DNA of 43,053 nt. Origin: JAZDOK01 sp043798715. Its GTDB lineage: Bacteria; Vulcanimicrobiota; JAZDOK01. Position numbers and translations under genes: made by a program. The notes under the pieces were generated by a model. The model was not told where the DNA came from, did not search any database, and saw nothing but the letters and a program-made list of their open reading frames with translations. Positions 8,273 to 15,970 of this stretch are shown one piece after another (the stretch's first letter is position 1; each line of letters begins with the position of its first letter). The stretch covers positions 1-43,053 of the forward strand of contig JAZDOK010000094.1 of NCBI GenBank assembly GCA_043798715.1. The letters run 5' to 3'.

Positions 8273-9289
8273 ATGACAAAGATGACGGTAGCGGTTATTG
8301 GAGCCACGGGAGCGGTAGGGAGCGAGATGTTGAAGGTCCTGGAACAGAGGAATTTTCCGCTTGAGAAAGTGCGGGCACTGGCCACCTCCCGCTCGGCGGG
8401 GCAGACCCTTATCTATAAGGGCCGCGAGGTCCTGATCGAGGACATCGAAAAGGCCGATTTGAGAGGTGTTCATTTTGCCCTCTTTGCAGGGGGGGAAATT
8501 GCCAGCGGCATCCACGTCCCCAGGGCCGTCGAAGCCGGCGCCATCGCCATAGATAATTCATCCACCTTCCGGATGTATCCCGATGTTCCGCTGGTCGTGC
8601 CCGAAGTCAACCCCGACGCGCTGAGAGCTCATAAAGGGATCATCGCCAACCCAAATTGTTCCACCATCCAGATGGTCGTCGTGTTGAAGCCGATCCATGA
8701 CGCCGTCGGAATCGAGCGGGTGGTGGTTTCTACCTACCAGTCGGTCTCCGGGGGCGGCCGCGAGGCCATGGAGGAACTCCTGTCCCAGTCGAGGGACGTG
8801 CTCGATGGTAAGGAAGTTGCGCCGAAAGTCCTGCCGAAGAGAATCGCCTTCAACATCTTCCCCCACATCGCCGACTTCGGGGAAAACGGTTATACGGGAG
8901 AGGAGACCAAGATGATCCTGGAGACCCAAAAGATTATGGGTGACGACTCCATCCGGGTGACCGCCACCACCGCCCGGGTACCGGTGCTCATCGGGCATTC
9001 CGAATCGGTCAATATCCAGACCAGAAAGAAAATCACCGCCGCCCGGGCCCGGGAAATTCTTTCACACGCCCCGGGCATCTGCGTGCAGGACGATCCCAAA
9101 ACCAAGTCCTATCCTACGCCGGTAGAGGCCGCCGGAAAAGATGAGGTTTTCGTGGGACGGATTCGCGAGGATCTCTCCCATCCTCTGGGCCTGGAGCTCT
9201 GGATTGTCTCCGACAACCTGCGCAAGGGAGCGGCTTTGAACGCCGTTCAGATCGCCGAGACGATGCTTAAGATGGGTATTGTGAAATGA
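8273..9289 (+). CDS. asd: aspartate-semialdehyde dehydrogenase
   Basis: Reduces L-aspartyl-4-phosphate to aspartate-4-semialdehyde with NADPH, the branch point to lysine/diaminopimelate, threonine and methionine. 338 residues, normal length. N-terminal dinucleotide-binding motif GATGAVGSEML (10-20); catalytic C129 in NPNCSTIQMV; substrate-binding segments GGGREAMEELL and the C-terminal SDNLRKGAALNAVQIAE. SD GAGGTGGG precedes ATG 8273. Its stop overlaps the start of the aspartate kinase gene by 4 bases (ATGA), so the two consecutive pathway enzymes, in reverse reaction order, are translationally coupled. Confidence 0.97.
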   Translation: MTKMTVAVIGATGAVGSEMLKVLEQRNFPLEKVRALATSRSAGQTLIYKGREVLIEDIEKADLRGVHFALFAGGEIASGIHVPRAVEAGAIAIDNSSTFRMYPDVPLVVPEVNPDALRAHKGIIANPNCSTIQMVVVLKPIHDAVGIERVVVSTYQSVSGGGREAMEELLSQSRDVLDGKEVAPKVLPKRIAFNIFPHIADFGENGYTGEETKMILETQKIMGDDSIRVTATTARVPVLIGHSESVNIQTRKKITAARAREILSHAPGICVQDDPKTKSYPTPVEAAGKDEVFVGRIREDLSHPLGLELWIVSDNLRKGAALNAVQIAETMLKMGIVK

Positions 9290-10494
9290 AAATTATTATT
9301 CAGAAATTCGGCGGCACTTCCGTCGAGACGACAGAGCTGAGGGAGCAGGTCGCAGAAAAGATAATCTCGGCGAAAGCGCGGGGGCTTTCTCCGGTAGTTG
9401 TCATCTCTGCCATGGGCCGCGCGCCTCAGCCCTACGCCACCAATACGCTTATCTCGCTTGTCCGGGATTTCTGTGCGGACTGTTCGGCCCGCGAGCTCGA
9501 CCTTCTAATGTCCTGCGGCGAGACAATCTCCGCCGTATTAATGAGCCAGCACCTTCGGATTAAGGGCCATTCCGCCGTCGTTCTGACCGGATTTCAGGCG
9601 GGACTCCTTACGGATGATCACTATGGAGATGCGACCATCCTGGCCGTTGAGCCTTCCCGGATCATGGCCCTCCTTGAGAACGGAGCGATCCCTGTCGTCA
9701 CCGGCTTCCAGGGAATCACGCCGAATTTCGAGATCACCACCCTAGGCCGGGGAGGAAGCGATCTCACCGCCGCCGCCCTGGGCGCCGCTTTAAAGGCCGA
9801 CTGCGTCGAGATATACAGCGACGTGGACGGAATAATGACGATGGATCCTAAAATTTCCACTCTGGCCCGGCCGATTCCCCAGATGACCTTCGAGGAAATC
9901 GGCGAGATGGTGAGCGAGGGGGCCAGGGTGCTCCAGCGCCGCTGTGTGGCCCTGGCCCAGGAATACGGCGTGCCGATCTGGGTCAAGTCCACTTTAACCG
10001 GCGGTATTGGAAGCCTGGTCTCCACGGTGATGCCGCAGGATGCCTTCGAGAAGAACCGCGTGGCGACCAGCCTGGCCCATATCCTCGATGTCTCCTATAT
10101 CGGTATTTTCATGGAACCCGCGGAGAACCCGGGAGAGTTGCGCACAAAAATTTTCAACGAAATAGCCCGGCAGCGGGTCAGCCTTGACCTCATCAATATC
10201 TCGGGGCCCAATCTTTTCTTTATTGTAAATGACGACCAGGTTTTCAAGGTGGAAAAGATTCTGGAAAATTTCAAAGTTAGATTCCAGGTGACTTCCGGCT
10301 GCGCCAAGCTCTCCATCATCGGAGTGGGCATGCGCGGGACCCCCGGCGTCATGGCCGGGATTCAGGATGCCCTCCAGGATGCAGGCGTTGAGATTCTTCA
10401 CTCCACCGACTCCCACATCACCATCTCCTGTCTCATCCGCTCACAGGACGTCCGGCGAGCCACCGAGGCGCTTCAGAAGAAATTCGGAATCTGA
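9286..10494 (+). CDS. lysC: aspartate kinase
   Basis: Phosphorylates L-aspartate with ATP, the first step of the aspartate family pathway. 402 residues: an amino-acid-kinase domain (1-260) with KFGGTSV at 7-13 and the ATP/substrate motifs GRGGSDLTAAALGAAL and EIYSDVDGIMTMDP, then tandem ACT domains (about 265-402) expected to bind an end-product inhibitor such as lysine or threonine. It starts within the asd stop codon (ATGA). There is no homoserine dehydrogenase fusion. The symbol lysC is by family; which end product regulates it cannot be read from the sequence. Confidence 0.95.
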   Translation: MKIIIQKFGGTSVETTELREQVAEKIISAKARGLSPVVVISAMGRAPQPYATNTLISLVRDFCADCSARELDLLMSCGETISAVLMSQHLRIKGHSAVVLTGFQAGLLTDDHYGDATILAVEPSRIMALLENGAIPVVTGFQGITPNFEITTLGRGGSDLTAAALGAALKADCVEIYSDVDGIMTMDPKISTLARPIPQMTFEEIGEMVSEGARVLQRRCVALAQEYGVPIWVKSTLTGGIGSLVSTVMPQDAFEKNRVATSLAHILDVSYIGIFMEPAENPGELRTKIFNEIARQRVSLDLINISGPNLFFIVNDDQVFKVEKILENFKVRFQVTSGCAKLSIIGVGMRGTPGVMAGIQDALQDAGVEILHSTDSHITISCLIRSQDVRRATEALQKKFGI

Positions 10495-10546
10495 AGGAGC
10501 GAGGCTCGCTGAAACTTGCTTGCAAATCTGAAGGAGGAATTCTCTC

Positions 10547-11458
10547 ATGGAGAAGATTTCCTATGGGGGGTGGCCTGGCTGTATCAGGATGACCAACGGC
10601 CTGATCGAGATTGTGGCCACCACCGATGTCGGCCCCCGCATCATACGCTTCGGCTTTGTCGGGGAGGAAAACGAATTCTTCGAGGATGAGACCCAGATGG
10701 GTAGAACGGGCGCCGGCGAGTGGCTCCTGTTCGGCGGCCATCGCCTCTGGGTGGCTCCGGAGTCCAAACCACGCTCCTATTTTCCGGACAGTCGGCCGGT
10801 AGAGGCGAACTTAAGGGAGAAGACCCTCAGTCTCACGGCGCCGATCGAGCCGACAACCGGTATCCAAAAAGAAATCTCGATCACGCTCAATCCCGCTCAG
10901 GCGCAGGTGACGGTATATCACAGGCTGACCAACTGCGGCCTGTGTCCGGTGACTCTGGCGCCATGGGCGCTTTCGGTCATGCGAAAGGGCGGGACTGCCT
11001 TCTTCCCCCAGGAGGAGTACGCGCCACATCCGGATGCACCAGGCGCCTCCTATATTCCGGTCCGCTCCATGGCGCTCTGGTCATACACGGACCTCGGCGA
11101 TTCCCGCTGGCGCTTTACAAAGAAATACATTCTCCTCCGACAGGATCCGGCGGCCGACAAAGCCCTGAAATTCGGCATCAGCAACCGCCCGGGCTGGGCC
11201 GCCTATCTCAGGGAGGGAAAACTCTTCGTCAAGAAGAGCAGATACATTGAAAAGGCCGCGTATCCCGATGGCGGCTCCTCATTTGAATCTTTCACCAATT
11301 CAGACATGCTGGAGCTGGAGACTCTGGGCCCTCTGGCCACCCTGGAACCGGAGGAATCGGTCACTCACGTCGAGGAGTGGTTTTTATTCAAGGGAGTCTC
11401 AGCCTGCGAGACGGATGAGAGTATTGACGCCAATATCCTGACGAAAATTGAAAGTTAA
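10547..11458 (+). CDS. DUF4380-like, galactose-mutarotase-fold protein
   Basis: A soluble 303-residue all-beta protein. The N-terminal segment (MTNGLIEIVATTDVGPRIIRF) followed by GGHRLWVAPE at about 64-73 is typical of DUF4380 and related aldose-1-epimerase-fold proteins, where the His lies at the carbohydrate site. It ends in a THVEEWFLF strand typical of the fold. It may bind or epimerise a sugar or sugar-like compound; the substrate is unknown. No signal peptide. SD AAGGAGG precedes ATG 10547. It may share the asd-lysC transcript (gap 52 bases). The gap contains a 12-base direct repeat and a 13-base palindrome (10498-10510). Confidence 0.72.
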   Translation: MEKISYGGWPGCIRMTNGLIEIVATTDVGPRIIRFGFVGEENEFFEDETQMGRTGAGEWLLFGGHRLWVAPESKPRSYFPDSRPVEANLREKTLSLTAPIEPTTGIQKEISITLNPAQAQVTVYHRLTNCGLCPVTLAPWALSVMRKGGTAFFPQEEYAPHPDAPGASYIPVRSMALWSYTDLGDSRWRFTKKYILLRQDPAADKALKFGISNRPGWAAYLREGKLFVKKSRYIEKAAYPDGGSSFESFTNSDMLELETLGPLATLEPEESVTHVEEWFLFKGVSACETDESIDANILTKIES

Positions 11459-11471
11459 TAGGTATCAATCT

Positions 11472-11831
11472 TCATATGATTACTTCGTCTTCAGGGCGCC
11501 AGGCCGGGTCCACGATGCAGAGAAATTTCAAGTCGGAGTTCCCGGTGTTATTAATGAACTGAATCGCATCCGGCGGTATGTAAACGGCGTCCCCCGGTGC
11601 GACAGGGGACGTTTCATCCCCGATGTGCATGACCCCCTGGCCCTCCAGGATGTAATAGACCTCCGATGTCTTCATCTTGTGGGCCTGCGATGCCTGACCG
11701 GGTTTTATAACGGCGTGGGCCAGGCTATAGCGCAGTTGCAAGTCTGCCTTGGCCGGATTAAGCAGTTCCCGAAGAACCGTCTCATCCCCGGCCATGAATT
11801 CTTCGCACCGATTCAGGCTTCTTATCATCAT
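11472..11831 (-). CDS. small cupin-domain protein
   Basis: A single-domain cupin of 119 residues. I prefer the start at 11831, which has AGAGGTGAT 6 bases upstream; a start 16 codons earlier adds a Pro/Gly-rich segment without SD. Metal-site motifs are partly conserved: HKMKTSEVYYILEGQGVMHIG for cupin motif 1, with H and E in place, and PGDAVYIPPDAIQFINNTG for motif 2, where the usual His is replaced by Gln. It resembles mannose-6-phosphate-isomerase-like cupins. It may bind a small molecule or act as a simple isomerase or dioxygenase; no specific role is assigned. It is convergent with the DUF4380-like gene, 13 bases away. Confidence 0.82.
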   Translation of the reverse strand: MMIRSLNRCEEFMAGDETVLRELLNPAKADLQLRYSLAHAVIKPGQASQAHKMKTSEVYYILEGQGVMHIGDETSPVAPGDAVYIPPDAIQFINNTGNSDLKFLCIVDPAWRPEDEVII

Positions 11832-11955
11832 TATACCATCACCTCTTCCCGGATTTGGGGCGTTAAGGGGAGCCCTCATCCCCTTGATTTTGCGAGATTA
11901 TTTTAGCATTTCCAGGCAGGTAGAGTCAATTTGCAAAAATATTTTTGCTGGAATC

Positions 11956-11985
11956 TTGACAAATGGCCCAAATTGAGTATATTAT
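11956..11985 (+). promoter_or_regulatory. promoter of the carbamoyltransferase-carbamate kinase operon
   Basis: A perfect -35 TTGACA (11956-11961). The -10 is either TATATT (11978-11983, 16-base spacer) or TATTAT (11980-11985, 18-base spacer). Transcription would start near 11990 and give a leader of about 80 bases that begins with the hairpin at 11993. Confidence 0.6.
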
Positions 11986-11992
11986 AAGGTGT

Positions 11993-12041
11993 GGAGTAGT
12001 TGCTGGGGCGAAATTAAAGAACGCCTTGCGGCAGCTACTCC
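11993..12041 (+). promoter_or_regulatory. structured 5' leader hairpin
   Basis: Bases 11993-12003 (GGAGTAGTTGC) pair with 12031-12041 (GCAGCTACTCC) over 11 positions with one G-U pair. The enclosed 27 bases contain a second stem, GGCG with CGCC. It begins at the predicted transcript start and ends 13 bases before the SD. No T-run follows, so it is not a standard terminator. It matches no riboswitch class I can recognise. It may stabilise the mRNA or control ribosome access. Confidence 0.5.
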
Positions 12042-12071
12042 CTCTAATATTTGAAAAGGAGAAAAAAAAGA

Positions 12072-13106
12072 GTGGCGCTTAAAAAAGAAATCATTAACTC
12101 CCTTAAAGGCAAAGATCTCATCTGCACCCAGGACTGGTCCAGGGAGGAATTGGATGCAGTTCTTGAGTTGGCTCACGAGATGAAGGCCAACCGTTTCGGG
12201 CACAAATATTCCGACTGCCTTCACAAGAAAACATTTTTCATGTTCTTCTACAATCCCTCGGTGAGGACACGGCAGTCCTTCGAGTGCGCCCTGACCGACC
12301 TCGGCGGCCACGCGCAGTTTCTGGAACCCAAGGCGATGAGGCTCAAGACAAAGACTTCGGCCGGTGAAATAGTGAAAGACGCCGGGGAGGTAATGAGCCG
12401 TTACGCGCAGGGCCTGGGCATAAGAATACTGGAAGACGCCATTGAAAAATACGGCCAGGGAGAAGAGCTCCTGCGCGAATACGCTCAGTGGTGTTCGATG
12501 CCGGTCATAAGCATGGCCCATGACAAGTACCATCCCTGCCAGTCCCTGGCCGACATGCAGGGTCTTCAGGAACACATGAAGACCACCGACATGAAGGGGA
12601 AGAAAATTCTTGTTCACTGGGGCTACTCCTCACTCGTCCGCTCCTGGTGTTCGGTGCAGGGAAGCATGCTTATGAACACCCGCTTCGGTATGGACGTGAC
12701 CGTGGCTCATCCGCCGGGTTTCGACCTGGATCCGGAAGTAATGGATGCCTGCCGCAAGAATGCCGCCGCCAACGGCGGGAAATTCGAGATCACCGAAGAT
12801 TTGGATAAAGCCTACGAGGGCGTGGATGTGGTCTATGCCCGCCACTGGATGAGTCCCAAGCGCTATTCCCTGGAGAAGGAAGAAGAGAAGAAGCTCTCGG
12901 AACCTTTCAAGAATTGGCGCTGCACTGCGGAGCGGATGAAGAAGACGAACAACGCTTACTTCATTCACCCCATGCCGGTGGACAGGGGCAACGAAGTGGA
13001 TGACGAAGTGGCTGATTCACCGCGCTCCATTATCGTGGATATCGCTTCAAACAGGCTCCATGCACAGAAGGCCATTCTGGCCCTCACCATGGGCGACCTG
13101 GATTAA
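12072..13106 (+). CDS. carbamoyltransferase of the YgeW / acetylornithine carbamoyltransferase-like group
   Basis: Transfers a carbamoyl group between carbamoyl phosphate and an amine, or the reverse. I prefer GTG 12072 (344 residues): AAAGGAG ends 10 bases before it, whereas the upstream TTG lies before that SD. The carbamoyl-phosphate site is NPSVRTRQSFE (S63-V-R-T-R67), and HPCQSLADMQ is also present. The N-terminus (CTQDWSREELDAVL) resembles N-acetylornithine carbamoyltransferase, while NTRFGMDVTVAHPPGFDL and WRCTAERM resemble YgeW. The amino-acid-binding loop, HCLP in ornithine and YgeW enzymes, is HPMPVDRGNEV, so the second substrate may differ. It is followed after 12 bases by carbamate kinase, which suggests a catabolic, ATP-producing direction. 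Substrate unassigned. Confidence 0.85.
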   Translation: MALKKEIINSLKGKDLICTQDWSREELDAVLELAHEMKANRFGHKYSDCLHKKTFFMFFYNPSVRTRQSFECALTDLGGHAQFLEPKAMRLKTKTSAGEIVKDAGEVMSRYAQGLGIRILEDAIEKYGQGEELLREYAQWCSMPVISMAHDKYHPCQSLADMQGLQEHMKTTDMKGKKILVHWGYSSLVRSWCSVQGSMLMNTRFGMDVTVAHPPGFDLDPEVMDACRKNAAANGGKFEITEDLDKAYEGVDVVYARHWMSPKRYSLEKEEEKKLSEPFKNWRCTAERMKKTNNAYFIHPMPVDRGNEVDDEVADSPRSIIVDIASNRLHAQKAILALTMGDLD

Positions 13107-13118
13107 GGAGGAAAAAAA

Positions 13119-14075
13119 ATGGGCAAGCTTGCAGTCATCGCTATTGGCGGAAATTCTCTCATCAAGGACAAGGATCACCAGTCGGTGCCTGATCAGTATG
13201 CGGCCGCGGCGGAGACCAGCCGTCACATAGCCGGTATGGTCGCCGAAGGGTACGACGTTGTCGTCACCCACGGAAACGGTCCGCAGGTCGGTTTCATTCT
13301 GCGCCGCTCCGAGCTCTCGGCGCACGAGCTTCACGAAGTCCCCATGGACTACTGCGGCGCGGACACCCAGGGAGCCATCGGCTACATGATCCAGCAGGCC
13401 CTCTACAATGAGTTCCGGGAACGGAAAATTCACAAGCAGGCAGTGACGGTGGTCACGCAGGTCGTGGTGGATCAGAATGATCCGGCTTTCCAGAAACCCT
13501 CGAAACCGGTTGGTTCCTTCTTCGACAAGGAAATGGCGGAGAAGCGCAAACGGGAAGGCTGGGACGTCGTGGAAGACGCGGGCCGCGGCTACCGCCGCGT
13601 CGTTGCCTCGCCCATCCCGAAAGAAGTCGTGGAACAGGAAGCCATAAAGGATCTCATCGCCAAGGGCTTCGTCGTCGTGGCCGTCGGCGGCGGGATTCCA
13701 GTGGTGTATGATGAAAAAGGAGATTTGAAAGGAGTCGAAGCAGTGATCGACAAGGATTACGCCTCGGCTCTTCTGGCTTCCAACATCAAGGCGAATCTTT
13801 TCGTCATCTCGACGGCGGTGGAAAAAGTCTCCATCAACTACAAGAAGCCGGATCAGAAGGACCTGGACAAAGTCTCCCTCGAAGAGGCCAAAAAGTATCT
13901 CGCCGAGGGACACTTCGCTCCCGGAAGCATGGGGCCCAAAATAAAGGCCATCATCAGCTTCCTGGAGGCGGGCGGGGAGGAAGCCCTGGTCACCGATCCG
14001 GAGCACCTCATGAAGGCCATCAAGGGCGAGACCGGAACCCGCTTTCGCAAGGAATTTGCGAAAGTCGCCAATTAA
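13119..14075 (+). CDS. arcC: carbamate kinase
   Basis: Converts carbamoyl phosphate and ADP to ATP, CO2 and ammonia. 318 residues, usual length. Amino-acid-kinase fold with AIGGNSLIKD at the N-terminus, THGNGPQVGFILRRSEL (about 48-64), GGGIPVVYDE, the DKDYASALLASNI nucleotide region and a C-terminal GSMGPKIKA. SD AAGGAGG precedes ATG 13119, 12 bases after the carbamoyltransferase stop. A strong terminator follows, so the pair is a complete two-gene operon. No arginine deiminase or antiporter is present nearby, so the source of the carbamoylated compound is unknown. Confidence 0.95.
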   Translation: MGKLAVIAIGGNSLIKDKDHQSVPDQYAAAAETSRHIAGMVAEGYDVVVTHGNGPQVGFILRRSELSAHELHEVPMDYCGADTQGAIGYMIQQALYNEFRERKIHKQAVTVVTQVVVDQNDPAFQKPSKPVGSFFDKEMAEKRKREGWDVVEDAGRGYRRVVASPIPKEVVEQEAIKDLIAKGFVVVAVGGGIPVVYDEKGDLKGVEAVIDKDYASALLASNIKANLFVISTAVEKVSINYKKPDQKDLDKVSLEEAKKYLAEGHFAPGSMGPKIKAIISFLEAGGEEALVTDPEHLMKAIKGETGTRFRKEFAKVAN

Positions 14076-14102
14076 AAGCTAAACTCTTTTCCAAGTTGAG
14101 CG

Positions 14103-14136
14103 AAGGGAGACTGGCAGCGTGCTTGTCTCCCTTTTT
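14103..14136 (+). terminator. rho-independent terminator of the arcC operon
   Basis: Stem AAGGGAGAC (14103-14111) with GTCTCCCTT, 13-base loop, and five T residues at 14132-14136. It begins 28 bases after the arcC stop. Bases 14137-14243, up to nfeD, hold no promoter that I can place with confidence. Confidence 0.85.
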
Positions 14137-14243
14137 CACTGTGGATTGATTGTTCTCTCGTTATTCGGCAAAGGCGCCGGCGGGATGCTAAGGAAGGATA
14201 ATTTTTACGGCTGGAAGAAGTATACAACAGGGGGGTTGCTCAC

Positions 14244-15635
14244 ATGAAATTACTCAGGACTGTTTTTATTGCGTTTCTTCTTGCGGCATCAACCATGCTC
14301 CCTGCTTCCGCGGGGAAGGCCGACGCCGGTAAACAGGCCGGCATCAAGAGAATGTCGGTTGATGTCCTCACGGTTAAAGGGGTCATCAATCCCATCATGG
14401 CGAGTTATGTAAAGAAGGGGATATCCGAGGCAGAGAAGGATAACGCCATCTGCATCATTTTGATGGATACGCCCGGGGGCCTTATGGAGCCCATGAGAGA
14501 GATCAACCAGAGAATTGCTTCCTCCTACGTGCCGGTGGTGGTCTTTATCTACCCTGAAGGAGCCCGGGCCGGCTCAGCGGGAGTATATATAACCTATGCC
14601 GCCCATATTGCCGCCATGGCCCCCAGCACCAATATCGGAGCGGCTCACCCGGTTTTTGTCGATCAGTCGGGCGGCATGGGCAAGGGAAAAGATAAAGACA
14701 AGGACGGCAAGGAATCCAAGTCAAACAAGACGGAAGAATTGGAATATGAAAAAGTCACCAATGATTCCGTGGCCATGATCAAGGCGCTGGCCGCCAAGCA
14801 TCACCGGAACGCCAAATGGGCCGAAAATGCCGTCAGGAAAAGCGTATCCGTGACAGCATCGGAGGCCCTTAAACTTAAAGTCATAGAAGTTATTGCCAAG
14901 GACGTCCCCGACCTTCTGAAAAAAATTGACGGGAGGGAAGTGGAACTTCCCCTCGGGAAAGTGAAAATCCATCCGACATCCGCCCCGCCGAAGGAGATTC
15001 CGATGACGGCCATCGAACGCTTTCTCCTGGTGATCAGCGATCCTAACATCGCTTTTATCCTTTTCATTCTTGGCATGAGCGGTATCACCATGGAGTTCTA
15101 TCACCCCGGAACCTTTATCCCCGGTTCCATCGGAGCCGCTTGCCTGATCCTGGCTCTCTATGCCTTTGGAACGCTTCCCATAAATTATGCGGGGCTCTCC
15201 CTGATCATCCTGTCGTTCATACTCTTCTTCCTTGAAATCAAGGCGCTCACCCACGGAATCTTTACCATCATGGCCATAATCTGCCTGGTTTTCGGGGCGA
15301 TTTTCCTTATCCCCTCGGGCTACCCGTACCTGGCAATCTCAAGGACACTGATTGCCACCACGACCACCATCGTCTCCGCTATTTTCATTTTCGTCATTTC
15401 CATGGTCGTCATCACCATGAAGAGAAAGCCCGTCTCAGGGAAAGAAGAACTGGTTGGCTCGGTAGGGGAGGCCAGGACCGAGCTGGCGCCGGATGGGACT
15501 GTCTTTATTCTTGGAGCGCTGTGGAGGGCAAAGGCGGTTGGCGCACCAATTCCTTCGGGTTCCGCGGTCAAGGTCACCAGGATTCACGGGCTGAAATTAT
15601 TAGTGGAAAAAACCGAGGAGGAAAAACCGTTTTGA
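14244..15635 (+). CDS. NfeD-family membrane serine protease (long form)
   Basis: 463 residues. Signal peptide 1-23; a ClpP-like Ser-Lys protease domain (about 35-235) with nucleophile S111 in GARAGSAGVYI and a likely partner lysine in EYEKVTNDS; membrane segments at about 268-385; and a C-terminal NfeD OB-fold (about 395-463; VGSVGEARTELAPDGTVFILGALWRA). Members of this family cleave the C-terminus of slipin/stomatin partners, and a slipin gene lies two genes downstream. Unusual is a Lys/Asp-rich stretch (GKGKDKDKDGKESKSNKTEE, about 151-170) between the two active-site regions. Its stop overlaps the TTG start of the next gene. Confidence 0.93.
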   Translation: MKLLRTVFIAFLLAASTMLPASAGKADAGKQAGIKRMSVDVLTVKGVINPIMASYVKKGISEAEKDNAICIILMDTPGGLMEPMREINQRIASSYVPVVVFIYPEGARAGSAGVYITYAAHIAAMAPSTNIGAAHPVFVDQSGGMGKGKDKDKDGKESKSNKTEELEYEKVTNDSVAMIKALAAKHHRNAKWAENAVRKSVSVTASEALKLKVIEVIAKDVPDLLKKIDGREVELPLGKVKIHPTSAPPKEIPMTAIERFLLVISDPNIAFILFILGMSGITMEFYHPGTFIPGSIGAACLILALYAFGTLPINYAGLSLIILSFILFFLEIKALTHGIFTIMAIICLVFGAIFLIPSGYPYLAISRTLIATTTTIVSAIFIFVISMVVITMKRKPVSGKEELVGSVGEARTELAPDGTVFILGALWRAKAVGAPIPSGSAVKVTRIHGLKLLVEKTEEEKPF

Positions 15636-15937
15636 GAGAAGAGACAGCCGCTCCACTGATCGCCAACAGCATCTATTTCTTTATCCTGCTTGCAGTCGTT
15701 TTTCTGGCATTGGTCGTTGCAATCCTTTTAAGGCAGCGAAAGGAGAAGCCGGTGAGCGGCAAGGAAGAGATTATCGGGCAGGAGGCCGTGGTCAAGACGA
15801 CCCTCTCTCCGAACGGTGAGGTCTTTCTCATGGGAGAAATCTGGAAAGCGCATCTTACGTCAGGGACCGCGCATTCCGGTGAGATAGTCAGGGTGAAAAG
15901 CATAAAGGGACTTCTGCTGACGGTAGAGAAGTTCTAA
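15632..15937 (+). CDS. short NfeD protein: one membrane segment plus OB-fold
   Basis: 101 residues. TTG 15632 is chosen because GAGGAGG lies 10 bases upstream and the codon overlaps the nfeD stop (TTGA); the longer frame would begin far inside the protease gene. Residues 10-33 form a membrane helix (IANSIYFFILLAVVFLALVV); residues 40-101 repeat the NfeD OB-fold (KPVSGKEEIIGQEAVVKTTLSPNG) seen at the end of the long form. The shared KPVSGKEE segment suggests a partial duplication of the neighbour. It probably helps assemble the protease and slipin in the membrane. Confidence 0.85.
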   Translation: MREETAAPLIANSIYFFILLAVVFLALVVAILLRQRKEKPVSGKEEIIGQEAVVKTTLSPNGEVFLMGEIWKAHLTSGTAHSGEIVRVKSIKGLLLTVEKF

Positions 15938-15970
15938 TCAAAACGATCAATAACTATAAGGAGGTCTGTC

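Noticed and set aside
11993..12041. T-box, PyrR site or known riboswitch
   Set aside because: No T-box sequence, no anticodon-like loop and no terminator alternative are visible; kept only as an unassigned structured leader.
12051..12071. TTG 12051 as carbamoyltransferase start
   Set aside because: The SD AAAGGAG lies after this codon, so GTG 12072 fits better.
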